The notes beneath the pieces are model-generated. The model was not told the origin of the DNA. It did not search any database and saw only the letters and a program-made list of their open reading frames with translations. The translations under genes were made by a program, and so were the position numbers. Of a stretch of DNA of 64,000 nt, positions 44,220 through 59,770 are shown piece after piece (the stretch's first letter is position 1; the number at the start of each line of letters is the position of its first letter). This stretch comes from Lenzites betulinus (Eukaryota; Basidiomycota; Agaricomycetes; Polyporales; Polyporaceae), in assembly GCA_022264855.1 (NCBI GenBank), contig JABYQU010000008.1, positions 124,001 to 188,000 of the forward strand. Reading direction: 5' to 3'.

Positions 44220-46514
44220 AGCGAAACGTCTGGATGCTCGCGGATACGTCGGCAGGCCTATGTGAGGGGAGGGGGGAATCCTGGCTTCTGCACCTCCGGG
44301 TGCAGGTGTTTAAGTAGCACTGCTAGGAAGAAGAGGAAGCGGTGGGAAGCGGAGCACCGAACATAGATATCGACGCATATGAGATTTTTGATCTGTAATT
44401 TTTGAGGGGCGCAGGGGGCGACGGACCGCCGAGTTGGAGGGCGTCGTGGCACATGGACTCCGTCGACAGGGTCTTCGCCGTGGAAGCAGCGCATCACCGA
44501 GTACGGTCAATCGAAGCTCGATCGCGCGGGCGGTAATCTGCACCTCGCGGGCTTGGTGCGGGTTATTCGCTGTTATTCGAAGAGAAATGGTCCTTGGCCT
44601 ACGTACGTGATTTGCTGCGGTCGACAAAAGCTTCAATCCCATATTTGTCCCCTAACCTGGCAGTGAACATCCCACCCCGGCGTACCCGGCGCAGCGTCCA
44701 AGTAATTTCAGCATGCCAAACTTGGGACAGGGCATTTCCTTGGGTGCACTTAAGCGTATTGTAAGCAGACGCGCTGTGTACGACGTGTTCTCGGAAAAAT
44801 CGGAACCCACTTGATGGACAGAACACCGGTCGACGCGGTGATGCGTACTCTGCTGGAGATCGCTTATTCGCACTGGCAAGGCCGGGAGCAACATCGGAGT
44901 GCATGTTGAAGTCCGAGCAGCATGGATATCCGGATCCCGTTCACACCCCCGATGCGCTCAAGCGCGGCGATCTGTAGAGGCAATGGCGTAAGCGTTGGTT
45001 ACTACCCCAGGGGGACGACGTTCCATGAAGACGCGATATCACCTCCATGATTGCGTGTGGTCTTAGCATGGGCGGGCACAGGGGCCATATGCAGCACGCA
45101 TGGAATTCTCATGTGGTGCAGAAGCGCGTGGCATTGCGTCTTCAACGCCGTTGCAACGCTGGGCAGCATCGCTCAAGTATCAATAGATCACCAGGTTATC
45201 AAAATGGCACCGCCGCATTGTCTTATCGTGTGGCTTCGCCGAGGTTCTGATACGATAAGTAGCTTCGAACGCCTTCGTCGCCGTGTGGAAGAGCGGAAAG
45301 AGGAAGGAGCCGTACTCACCTCTCCATGTAGGCTGAGCGAAAACGCCGAGGAACCACATGTATACCCGGCTCTCGGTCGAAGACTTCCTCCGGAGAACAA
45401 AGTGGCGGTTTGAGTGGAGAGCTTGATCGGTCCAGAACACCGATGGTGAGCATGGCAGGTTGCCGAGTTCGCTATGAGTCGCTGCTGTATCACGATTGTA
45501 GTAACTTAGGGAGGACTGAACGAAGAAGAGACATACCAAGTGCACCGCCTCAAAGTACGACCGATCGCTCGTGGGTAAGTACTTACCTCGGACCCCTGTG
45601 ACCAATGGTTTGTCTCACATTGCGAAAAATCATGCCTCGGTCGGTCTAGCAACCGTGGGTGATTTCCACGGCCGGGAGATCTGTTCGTCGACTCGGTAAG
45701 ATTGCCGTGGCTCCGTGCCCGCGTTGTTCGGATTACACGGGATTATTGCGTGCGCGATGGACTCATGCAGACTTGCATGCATAACGCGCATATCCCGGTC
45801 AAAATCATAGACATCGACGGCATCTAGAACATGCATAAGGCTTCACTTCTGAGGAAGCTGCTGAACGTACGATCGTGACTGCTTCGACATTGCGCAGCGA
45901 GCAAGAATCCCTGCGAGGCTGCGTGATGCGCCCATAGTGGGGCAGAACGCGTGCGCAGTCCGTCATGCGGCTGACCAAGTGACTAAGTGAATTACAATAA
46001 GCTCGAGGGAGGCGGGGATGAAGGAAGGAAGGATTTGAAGAACACGCGCTGCTGCGGATGACCGTGTGAGCGAGGCCTCGGTCCACACTTACGATCGATC
46101 GGGTTTCCGAGAGTCAAGTCCATATCTGTCATCGTCTTGGCTTTCCTTACTTAGCAGATGGGCATAAAGGTTAGAACGATCGTGCGCGAATGGATCCTAG
46201 AGCCCTTGCGTTCAAATGTTCAAGGACCAAGGCGGGCCGCGTCTGTCGTAGTATGCTCAGGTGATGACTTACTAGGGTGTCTTATCTTGCAGGTTGCCAT
46301 TGTGATGGCGGCAGCCACAGGGTAGTGGCAGGAGGCCAGGTAGCGAACACTGTCGTTGACAATTTACGCTGGCATCTAGGGGCTTATGGACGGTAGAACA
46401 GTCATTGCTAACCTATCGCAGGGGCGGCGTTTTAGTTCGTACAACATTTGACACATCGATAGCGCCCTACTAGTCATCCGCGGTCTCCGTACGCCGTCAC
46501 TGGGGTACATTCTT
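44220..46514. other. Intergenic region between the two ferric reductases
   Basis: About 2.3 kb. No protein family recognised; the longest frames (for example 45605-45180 minus) show no motif and may be chance or decayed sequence. Isolated GATAAG sites occur (about 45254 and 46281), but I find no full ATCWGATAA box in the promoter of copy 1. Confidence 0.4.
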
Positions 46515-48906
46515 CTAAGCGTATCCAAACGACTCCACATGCAATACGACGCTAGGCCCACCCTTCAGCGTGGTCGAGATGGGGATCCTGAGCGCGGCGC
46601 GACACGAGCGCGCGATACCCTGCGAGCCACACACTGCCAAGAATAAGATTAATGCCGACAGTCGCACAGAATGGTACTTCTTAATAGACACGTACCCGTC
46701 ACGGATAGCCTGCCTGTGTTCACCTCGATCTGCTCGTGCAGCAGTGCAGCAAGGTCCGGACGTCCTGGGAAGACTTGCACGGCCTCGGAGTTGAGCAAGG
46801 ACGACGGTCGCGTCTTGGTCACGGGGGACGCGTTTTCTGAAGAGTGCAGGGACTCTTCCTCTGCCCACGAGCCTTCCCTGGGAACAGACTCCCCGTTCTG
46901 CGAGGTGACGTAGATCCGGACGGCAATGTCGATGTTTGCCGGTGCGAGCTCCAGCGCTCGTGCGAGTGCCTGTGAGATCCATTCAATGTGGCCTACGCGG
47001 GAACGCAGAGCGACACAGTTAGCCGCGGTGCACAGCTCTATGTTAGTGCTGTGAGAAACTCACTGGCATCGCGGATGCACCACACGAAGATCAGCTTGCG
47101 GCATCTACTCTTCCCGCTCTTCACGTGACTGAGCACGCCCAGGAACGTCGAAAGCGTGAAAGTCACGCCGGAGCTCCCTGCACATGCGGTCGTTAGCAAA
47201 ACAAAGCGAAGAGGAGAACGTTCGGGAATCATACCTGCGACGAGGACGACCGTATCGTCACTGTCCAGGTTAGGCGAGAAGCCGTACGGGCCGTCAATGA
47301 GCACCTTCACTTTTTCACCGCGCGCGGCAGCGTCAGCTAGACGGCGTGTGTACCCTTCGCGAACGTGGACCAAAAACACCAATTCGTTCCAGTAGAGCGT
47401 CCCCTCGTTGGCTGCGTCGACGACCTTCTCGTCATCCGTGATGGGCTTTTCGGTCACATCTTCTAGAGCGTACCGCGCGTCGACGCTCGCAATCGTGAAT
47501 GGGTGTGATTCGATCGGGAAGTGCGATACGCCTGGCATTGCGACATACGCCGTCTGACCGGGCGTCCAGCGGAAGTGCGGGGGGCGCTTGAGGTGGAGGC
47601 GCACGAGGTGCGGTGACAGGAGCTCGACAGACGCGTCGAGCCGGTCGGCGGTGGCCGAGAGCCCGAAGTAGAGATGGTTGTAAAAGATGAGGCGTGTGAG
47701 GCGCATGGCGCGGTCGAGCCCCCAGATGGCGAAACAAGGCCAGACGTAGAACCCGTATCCCTCCGAGTTGGCGTGGAAGTAACCAGCGAAGAGAATGATC
47801 CTGGGGATCACACAGTAAGCAAAAATATGCATCCGAAGAGGTACAAAGACACTTACAACACAGAAAGCACATGCGCATAGTAGAAGAGCTCGTATACGCG
47901 TGCGCGGAGTGGCCGGATGGAGACGATCAAGAGAATGGTGAAGAAGAACATGGCAAGTATCCCGAGTGGCACAAACCAAGTTGGGTACTGAGAGTTTTCG
48001 AGGCTACACGGAGTAAACAGAGTAAGTTCGGTTGTTTGTCAACGATGTAGATATGCTCGTGCTCACTGTGTAAGCTGAACAAACGATCGCCGTCAGTCAC
48101 GTCCGTTAACAACGACTGTGGGAAATACTCACTCTGGCGATACCGTGCGCCCACAGGAGTATAAATACAGAGCGTGCCATCATGCGATGGATGAACTTCA
48201 GCTGCAGAATCCAGGAGATGAGCATCTCCCAGTAGTCCGTTAGACACGAAGCGCTCGCACCCTGTCATAGCTGACACCCGTAATGTCTGTGGTAGGTAGT
48301 CAGGGATACTGTCGCTGTGCAGCATGACGTTGAAGTTTGAACTGCTCACAAGAAAGGGCGTTGTTTTTGGTCCCGAGGGCCGTGATCAGCGGGAGCTGAC
48401 TCGCACTGAGGACGCCTAGCCTGTTCTCCCAGTAGCTTTGATTGAGATTCTGTCCGGCGAGGTTCGTGGCTATCCGATACATGGTGAGTATATAAGGATA
48501 TTCAGCGGTGTATGACACGTTACTCACTGTTGATGAAGCCCCAGGTGTATAGAGCGATGATGTATCCGCAGACGATGGACAACTCCGCCAACGTGAGTGT
48601 GAACGTCGGGCCGATGTTGAGAGTCCATCGAAACGCAACGACTCGGTATGCATTGACTAGAGCCGAAGGAAGCCGACGCCACGACACGGCCCGCGTCGCG
48701 GGAGTCTGGCTGGGAGGAGACGGGCGCCTTGCTGAGATCTTGAGGGCAACCCAAGAAGCGAACTGACAGATGGCAATGAAAGCAACGACGCTAGCGATGA
48801 ACCACCAGAGCTGGTGTGGATAAGCGTTGTTGCGTCCAACGCGAATGGGCTTGTCGGGGTTGGCTGCTGCGCGAGCGAGGTGCGCTGGTGCGGAGGACGC
48901 ATCCAT
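46515..48906 (-). CDS. Ferric/metalloreductase transmembrane component (FRE family), copy 2
   Basis: Same architecture as copy 1: ATG at 48906 (MDASSAPAHLARAAANPDKP), stop at 46517-46515. Helices LWWFIASVVAFIAICQFASW and LAELSIVCGYIIALYTWGF come first, then FIHRMMARSVFILLWAHG and FYYAHVLSVL...AGYFHA with the heme His residues. FAD-binding HPFTIASVD lies near 47490, with DGPYGFSPNLD, SGVTFTLSTFLGVL and CGSQGIARSCRAAL following, and the same C-terminal HVESFGYA. The two copies are clearly paralogous along their whole length but diverged in the N-terminus and the acidic linker before the last exon, so the duplication is not recent. Two iron-GATA consensus boxes lie about 0.85 kb upstream. Confidence 0.92.
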
Positions 48907-51800
48907 CTTGGCGCCGAGTCCGGGGTTATGCGATCGGGGAGAGAGGATGGATGGAATTCCTGCGGCTCGCCCACGACCGTGCTGCTTGCTTTAATACGCC
49001 GCGCTGTACATCCCCCCGAGGTGGGCGAGACAGGGCTGGGAAATAGCTGACGGATGCGGGAAGTTGGTGCATACGAAATCCTGTCTCTGCCGTCTTCTGG
49101 GGGCGTATGGGGATGCGACGGCCCCCCGTTGAGGAAGGCACCGAAGTATAGGATCCATTCTAGAAGCAAGTATGCAGCATGATCGGGCGGCCAAACCTTG
49201 ATCATGTTGTGCGCGCAAAAATTGCGATCCTCCGGCTAAAAAGCGGATCGTTGAGGCTAGCATTTGCTCCCGGCATACCAGCGACCAATGCATTTCGGGA
49301 AGACACATGTTTGATCACTGCTTGAGAGCGTCTCGACGTCATGCCGTGTTCACTACTGAGCTGAATATCTCGCTCAGCTTGGTGCAACTGAGTGGATCTG
49401 CACTCACCGCATTTTTGACCGGGGCGACGATCCGATGCGCTTAACATACGGCCTCCACTAGCGGGCACCGTCATCAATAACATCGGGGGTCAGAACTCGA
49501 GGGAGACGGCCAGGTCCCACCAAGACGCGCAAGATTATCCGGGTCGGTGCCCTGACGGACCTCGAGCGTTTGGCAAAGCCGAGGTCGTGAAAGCGAATAC
49601 GCCGCCTCGGAGCGTGGTGTGCATGTGCAGCCGACGCATGACATTACGGCTTCCACGTCGCTGTAACACTGCGCGAGCATCACAGGATCGGTCGGAGATG
49701 GCGTTGCGGTCTTATCTGGGGTTCGCGAACCACCCCACGGGCGTCTGTCATATCAGATAAGACAAAGAGCGCGCCGTGGCTGGCTTATCTGATATGATAA
49801 GGAAGCTTCTCCGCCTTCTCCGAAGCGGCCAGCACGGGCAACGTTGAGCACCCTCGCCCTTGCCGCCTCAGATCTGTGTCGCTGCCCAGCCTAGCGGTAT
49901 GTTTCATGATTGCGCTGTCCTGCATTGTCACCGGGATCTCCGGCGTCCGGTCAGTTTTCGCACAACATGAGGAAGATGGGGCTCACTAGCGGACGCGCAC
50001 CGAGACATCCACAACTTCAGATGGAAATGAATCACGTCTGGGCCGCCCTAGTCCTAGCTGAATGGGGTGTGCTGGTAATGGCTCGGGATGTGGGCCTTGT
50101 CTTGGCAACCTGCATCCGCAACATACGGGAGGGTGCGCATGCGATCGCCGACGCTACCTCAGCCGCGATTCCCCCGGAGGTGGTGTGGTGACAACGGGCG
50201 CAGTAGCGAATTCCCCGGCTTCAGAATGGCCCATCCGGGAATAGATGAGTGATCCAGATGACATATTCCTCGAGCGAAGGTGCAGCTTCCCGAGAAGTGC
50301 GTTCCAATGCGCGCACCAATGATAATCTGTGCTGTCAAACCACACATGTGAACATGGGAAACCGAGCGAGCCAAAACTGAGGTCCCCGCACTCGCCACGC
50401 ACCATGCACCACGCTGCACACCTCCCCTTACGCAAGGCGATTTAAGCACGCCGCAGAAATAGTACTACAGCAGCGTAGTCTTCATGGCGATATCTTTGGA
50501 CAGCGGGTTACGGTACGACACGGGGCTCCGCTGACGATGCGCCCGCCGTCGTCGGAGCTCTTCTAACGCAACGTCTAGAAGGTGCGCAGTCTGTGGACCC
50601 TGCAGGGAGGCCCTATGATGCGCATGAAGGCGCTTTAGGCGACGTCAATTCAGGAAGATTACTCTGTACGTTGACAGTGGCGACAGACCCTCACCTCTCA
50701 GCGGTTCCGTGTAGCAGCAGTATGCCCGAAGTTGGGTAGAGATTCACATGGATGTATTCTGGCGATGTCAACGACTCTTGAGCAGGGGCAGACGGGGACG
50801 TCGCTGTCGCCGTTCGGAGGCTGAGCTCAGGCTGCGGCTCCTCCAAAGCCGTAATCGTTGTCACTTTGACGAATGGTTCTGTCATCCAGCGGGCCCCGAC
50901 GGCATTGTGTGGCGATAATGCTGCGATGGCGGCAACGTCGTGCAGGGCTGGATTTCCGAACTTGAAAGCGAGAGCCACGTTGCTCAGGTTCTTTGCAAGA
51001 ACGTTGCACCGCAACGGCTGGCCGCCCATGAGGTTCCCGGTCCGTGCATGATGGTGCTAAAACAATCTAATCAGATAGTGTGCACGCCTCTCCGAGTCTC
51101 CGTCGGTGGCGAGCGCTGAGGAAGAGCGCGTCTTCCAGTGGCCGCCCTGGTGGGAACGCCCAACTCAAAAACCCTCGGGTGCATAGTTTTGCAGCTTCGC
51201 GCCGCTCTAGAAGAGCTGGAGAGGAAGGTGTGCTCTCTTTTTGTCTGTCAGGGCTCGCACGCTATTTGTGGGAGGAGGCGGGAGAGTCGTGATGGCGGCG
51301 TGCATTGTCATTTGCGCTCAGCACATGAGGCATGGGCGATTGGAAAGCACTGGACTGCGTGGCTTGGGCAAGGTGCCGGTTTGTCATACGACATGCGGGA
51401 GTCTTCTGCCGCGTCGGCCATTTTCAAAGGTAGCAGGCGGCCGAGGAAGAAGCCTTCCGGCTTTCTTGCTTCTTCATTTCCAGACTCCAGAGAAGAGGTG
51501 AACGCTGCCGCGAGTCGAGGGCGCATAGACGGTCTAGAGCACAAGACCCGTGAAAAGGCGCGATAACACCCGAACCGGCCACACACCTGTGTAGTCTATA
51601 AACAATTGATACCCCGGGAAGTAAAGGTTATGACGATCAAACAGTGGGAATACCTCTAAGTTCTATTCAACTAGGTGATGTGTATATAGTCTATGACGGG
51701 GTCCGAGGGGATGTCAGAATAGCGCAACTTATTCACGGCTCACGTCGCTAGAAGACACGCGTTAGTGAATTTTGGTGGCCATTGAAGCAGTGGCAAGGGT
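48907..51800. other. Long intergenic region upstream of ferric reductase 2
   Basis: About 2.9 kb with no gene I can support. The best candidate, 51029-50691 on the minus strand, is a 112-codon frame that looks protein-like (SLTSPEYIHVNLYPTSG) but has no recognised domain; it could be a decayed fragment. The stretch includes the GATA-box cluster at 49711-49801. Confidence 0.4.
49752..49793. promoter_or_regulatory. Paired iron-responsive GATA-factor boxes (ATCAGATAA)
   Basis: ATCAGATAA occurs at 49752-49760 on the plus strand and at 49785-49793 on the minus strand. Both are exact matches to ATCWGATAA, the consensus bound by fungal iron-regulatory GATA repressors (SreA/Urbs1/Fep1 type). Further GATAA cores lie at 49796-49800 and, reversed, 49712-49717. 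The pair is about 846-887 bp upstream of the ATG of ferric reductase 2, and no other gene lies between. Iron-replete repression of that gene is the natural inference. Confidence 0.6.
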
Positions 51801-54120
51801 TTACCGTCCAAAAAGCTTGACGTAAAGCCAGTCCGTTGCAACAAGAGTACGGTTGCGTACGGAGAACAGCGTGCTCAGGTATGCGCTACGCCAGAAAAGG
51901 AACTAAAAACGCGGGTCAATAATCACTCCGTGCTCTGGCTCTTGCAGACTTACAGTCGCAACACCACCGGTTGCCAGCTATGCAAGAATTGATCAGTTAT
52001 AAAGAGCAGTGCTAGACGAAGAAAGTGGCGTACGTTTCCGTTGAAGAACGGAAGATCCGCGATAGCTTTGTCCGAGCCAATGTACCTGCAACTAGTGTTA
52101 AGACTCCTGCAAAGATTGTCTTGAACGGAGACACGCACGCAAGAGAGCCCTGGTGCGAGTACTTGAATGGGCGGATCTTCTCGAGCTTTGCGAGGCGCTT
52201 CTCGAGGTGAACACACTCCGCCTTGGCCTCGGGTTCCGCTGAGGCCTTGAGCTCCTGCACGCGCGCCTCGATCTCATCCTTCTTGGCGATTTGCGCAAGG
52301 ACACGCGCAAGATAGGCACCCTCCTGTGAGGCGACTTGCGCGGTCGGTGCGTACGACGTGGCGGAGCAGTCACCAATGGCAAATATGGTGCCGTTCGAGC
52401 CGTTCATGCGGAGGCATTCTATGAAAACGTCAGAATGCGTGTAACGCTCATATAGAGGGGGCCCACCGTCGACATCGATACCACGTCTGTTCTTCTGGGC
52501 GCTGGGGAATTTGGCCATTAGGTCTTGTGTGACCTGGCGGGATTTGTTGCCCTACATCACCCAACGTTAGTACACGGCGTCAGTAGACGGATGTCGGAAC
52601 GTACCGCGGCCCAGACAACAAGACCGCATGGCACCTCGGCGATGGTCTTATCAGGTAGCTGCAGGACAACACTCTTATCCTTAACTTCCTTCACCATGGT
52701 CTTCGTGAGGATATCAATCTTGGCCTCCTTGAAAGTAGACTCCGTGTAGTCGATCAACTGCTTGCTGAACATGGGCAGCACCGAGGGCAGAGCCTCCACG
52801 AGGGAGATGCGGACGTGCTCAGCAAGTTCGGGATACCATGAACGAAGATCCTGTTCGAGGAAGTCGTGGAGTTCACCGCTGCGTACGGGGTAAGATGTTA
52901 GGGGATCGTAATTAATGTGACTACGGCAAACGGACCTCAATTCGATACCCGTGGGCCCACCGCCGACAACAACCTGGTAGAGAATGTTAAAAATACACCA
53001 TCAGAAGCAAATGATATCGCACCATGTGGAGTAATCTCTTGACCTCCTCCGGGCTCTGGCCAGGGAACGCAGCAGATTCGAGGCCTGATACTAGCTTAGG
53101 TGCTGTCCCACGCATTTATAAAGGCAAGCCTTACAGTCCAAGAAACGGCGCTGCATCTTCTCCGCATCCTCGAGTTCCTTCATGAAGCATGCATTCTCCT
53201 TGACACCAGGGATGTTGAAGGTCTGCACCTCTGCTCCAACAGCGTAGACTAGATAATCATAGGGTATCGTCTTGGTAGAGACCAGCCCCTGGATCTCGGA
53301 GGTATCTGTGGTGTTCATGAGTTTATGTTCCACTTGTTCACCGGTGTCAGCATACCGGCAAAAGAGACTGTCTTCGTGACAGGCTACATGCGCGAGGTTA
53401 ATACCAAAACATGAGGTGGACAAGTCTGCAGCGCTCACGTCGACATCTGTTGCGGACGCTTCAATCACGGTGACTTGTCGCTTTTTATGACGCGTGACAT
53501 AACGCGTCGCTTCGACTGTGGTCAGGCGGTCGTTCGGGGGAAGCACAGCTATGACGCAACTTACGCTGCAGGATGGAGCGCGGGCTGAGCGTACCCACCG
53601 CCACGCTGGGCAGCAAGGGAGTGAAGAGGAAGTAATTCTTCGGGCTGACGATAACCTGGTCGCACAGTCATGTATTGTACATCTCACGTCAATGAGAATG
53701 TGCACTCACGACATTGTAATCAGTTGTGTCCAGTGAGTTAAGCAGACTTGTCGCGCCCCAGCCGCTTCCAAGGATGACGAGGGTCTTCTTAGTCGGGTCG
53801 TGAGGAAGCTGAACGCCGGGAGTTCGATCCTTCTGAGCTACAAACAACAAGCCTGCACCGGTGGCGAGAGTGACCAAAGTGACAGTGCCAGTGATCTGGA
53901 GGAAACGTTTCCAGAGTGGTGTTCTCGGCGGTGGGGGCGGCTTCCCAGGCGCGGTACATGTGAGAAAGCGACAAGCGAGGCGGCCGAGACCAGAGACATA
54001 CCGCAGATGCGCCCTCCGTCCCCGTGGTCAGCAATCTCCTGGAGAACGAGGAGCGCGGAAGCACGGCTGGTCGAGATCTGACCAGGCTTCGGCCGAGAAC
54101 TGGAGGGCGGTATATGTCAG
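51801..54120 (-). CDS. Mitochondrial alternative (type II) NADH dehydrogenase
   Basis: Minus-strand, multi-exon. Near the N-terminus is an Arg/Ser/Leu-rich presequence-like segment ([18 protein letters not shown]), then a hydrophobic stretch [15 protein letters not shown]. The first dinucleotide fold is [20 protein letters not shown] (FAD), and the middle has [20 protein letters not shown]. The second fold, [12 protein letters not shown] near 52950, binds NADH. The C-terminal part has [12 protein letters not shown], the helix [10 protein letters not shown] and ends [12 protein letters not shown] at 51803. This family oxidises NADH and passes electrons to ubiquinone without pumping protons. 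Whether it faces the matrix or the intermembrane space is not decidable here. The start is uncertain: the presequence frame is open up to 54382 and a first intron is likely near 54110. The end lacks the few residues that usually follow LFGR. Confidence 0.9.
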
Positions 54121-54573
54121 CACCCGCCTGGATTCCTAGCGATGATAAATGTTTTTGCGGGACATACGTCGTGAAGCTTGCATGGCCATTTTGCGACGAG
54201 GGCGACACCTGCGCGTCGAGAGTGGGGAAGTGGGGTAGGGGACACGCTACGGGCGTCGAGGACGTTGTGGTCGATGATGAAATTCTGCACACGGAGTCGC
54301 GCCCGTCCCGTTCACTGGCGGTTTTCGCCGACATTTTTTGGCATTTTAGGCTTATCGTTGCATTAATCAATATTAATGCCAATCAAACCTCCGTCCTTCT
54401 CGGACCGGCCCGGGAGTCATGAAGAAATCAATATTGGCCTGTCTCTGCGCTCCGACTCGGAACGCGGGTGAGAAATTGGAACTCTCCGACGACCGCGGTA
54501 CGCCCACACCCACAGACGCACCAAGAGCATTCGTTGTTAAGGCTGCGCATAGACCTTGTCAACCACTATCAAC
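54121..54573. promoter_or_regulatory. Divergent promoter region of NADH dehydrogenase and AROM
   Basis: About 450 bp between two divergent starts. It contains ATTAATCAATATTAATG near 54361-54377, an AT-rich inverted motif, and no recognised ORF of its own. The first exon of the dehydrogenase may extend into it. Confidence 0.4.
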
Positions 54574-59672
<5,099 letters not shown>

Positions 59673-59770
59673 TCTCACATGGGGCTCGATGTAGCAGTAA
59701 ATTAACACAAGTAAAGAGAGAGAATCATGTACTGACACAATGTTGAACTACACACTTTCTTGGTGAACGA
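59673..59770. other. Convergent spacer
   Basis: 98 bp separating the stops of AROM and the DUF5695 gene, so the 3' UTRs must overlap or be very short. Confidence 0.5.
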
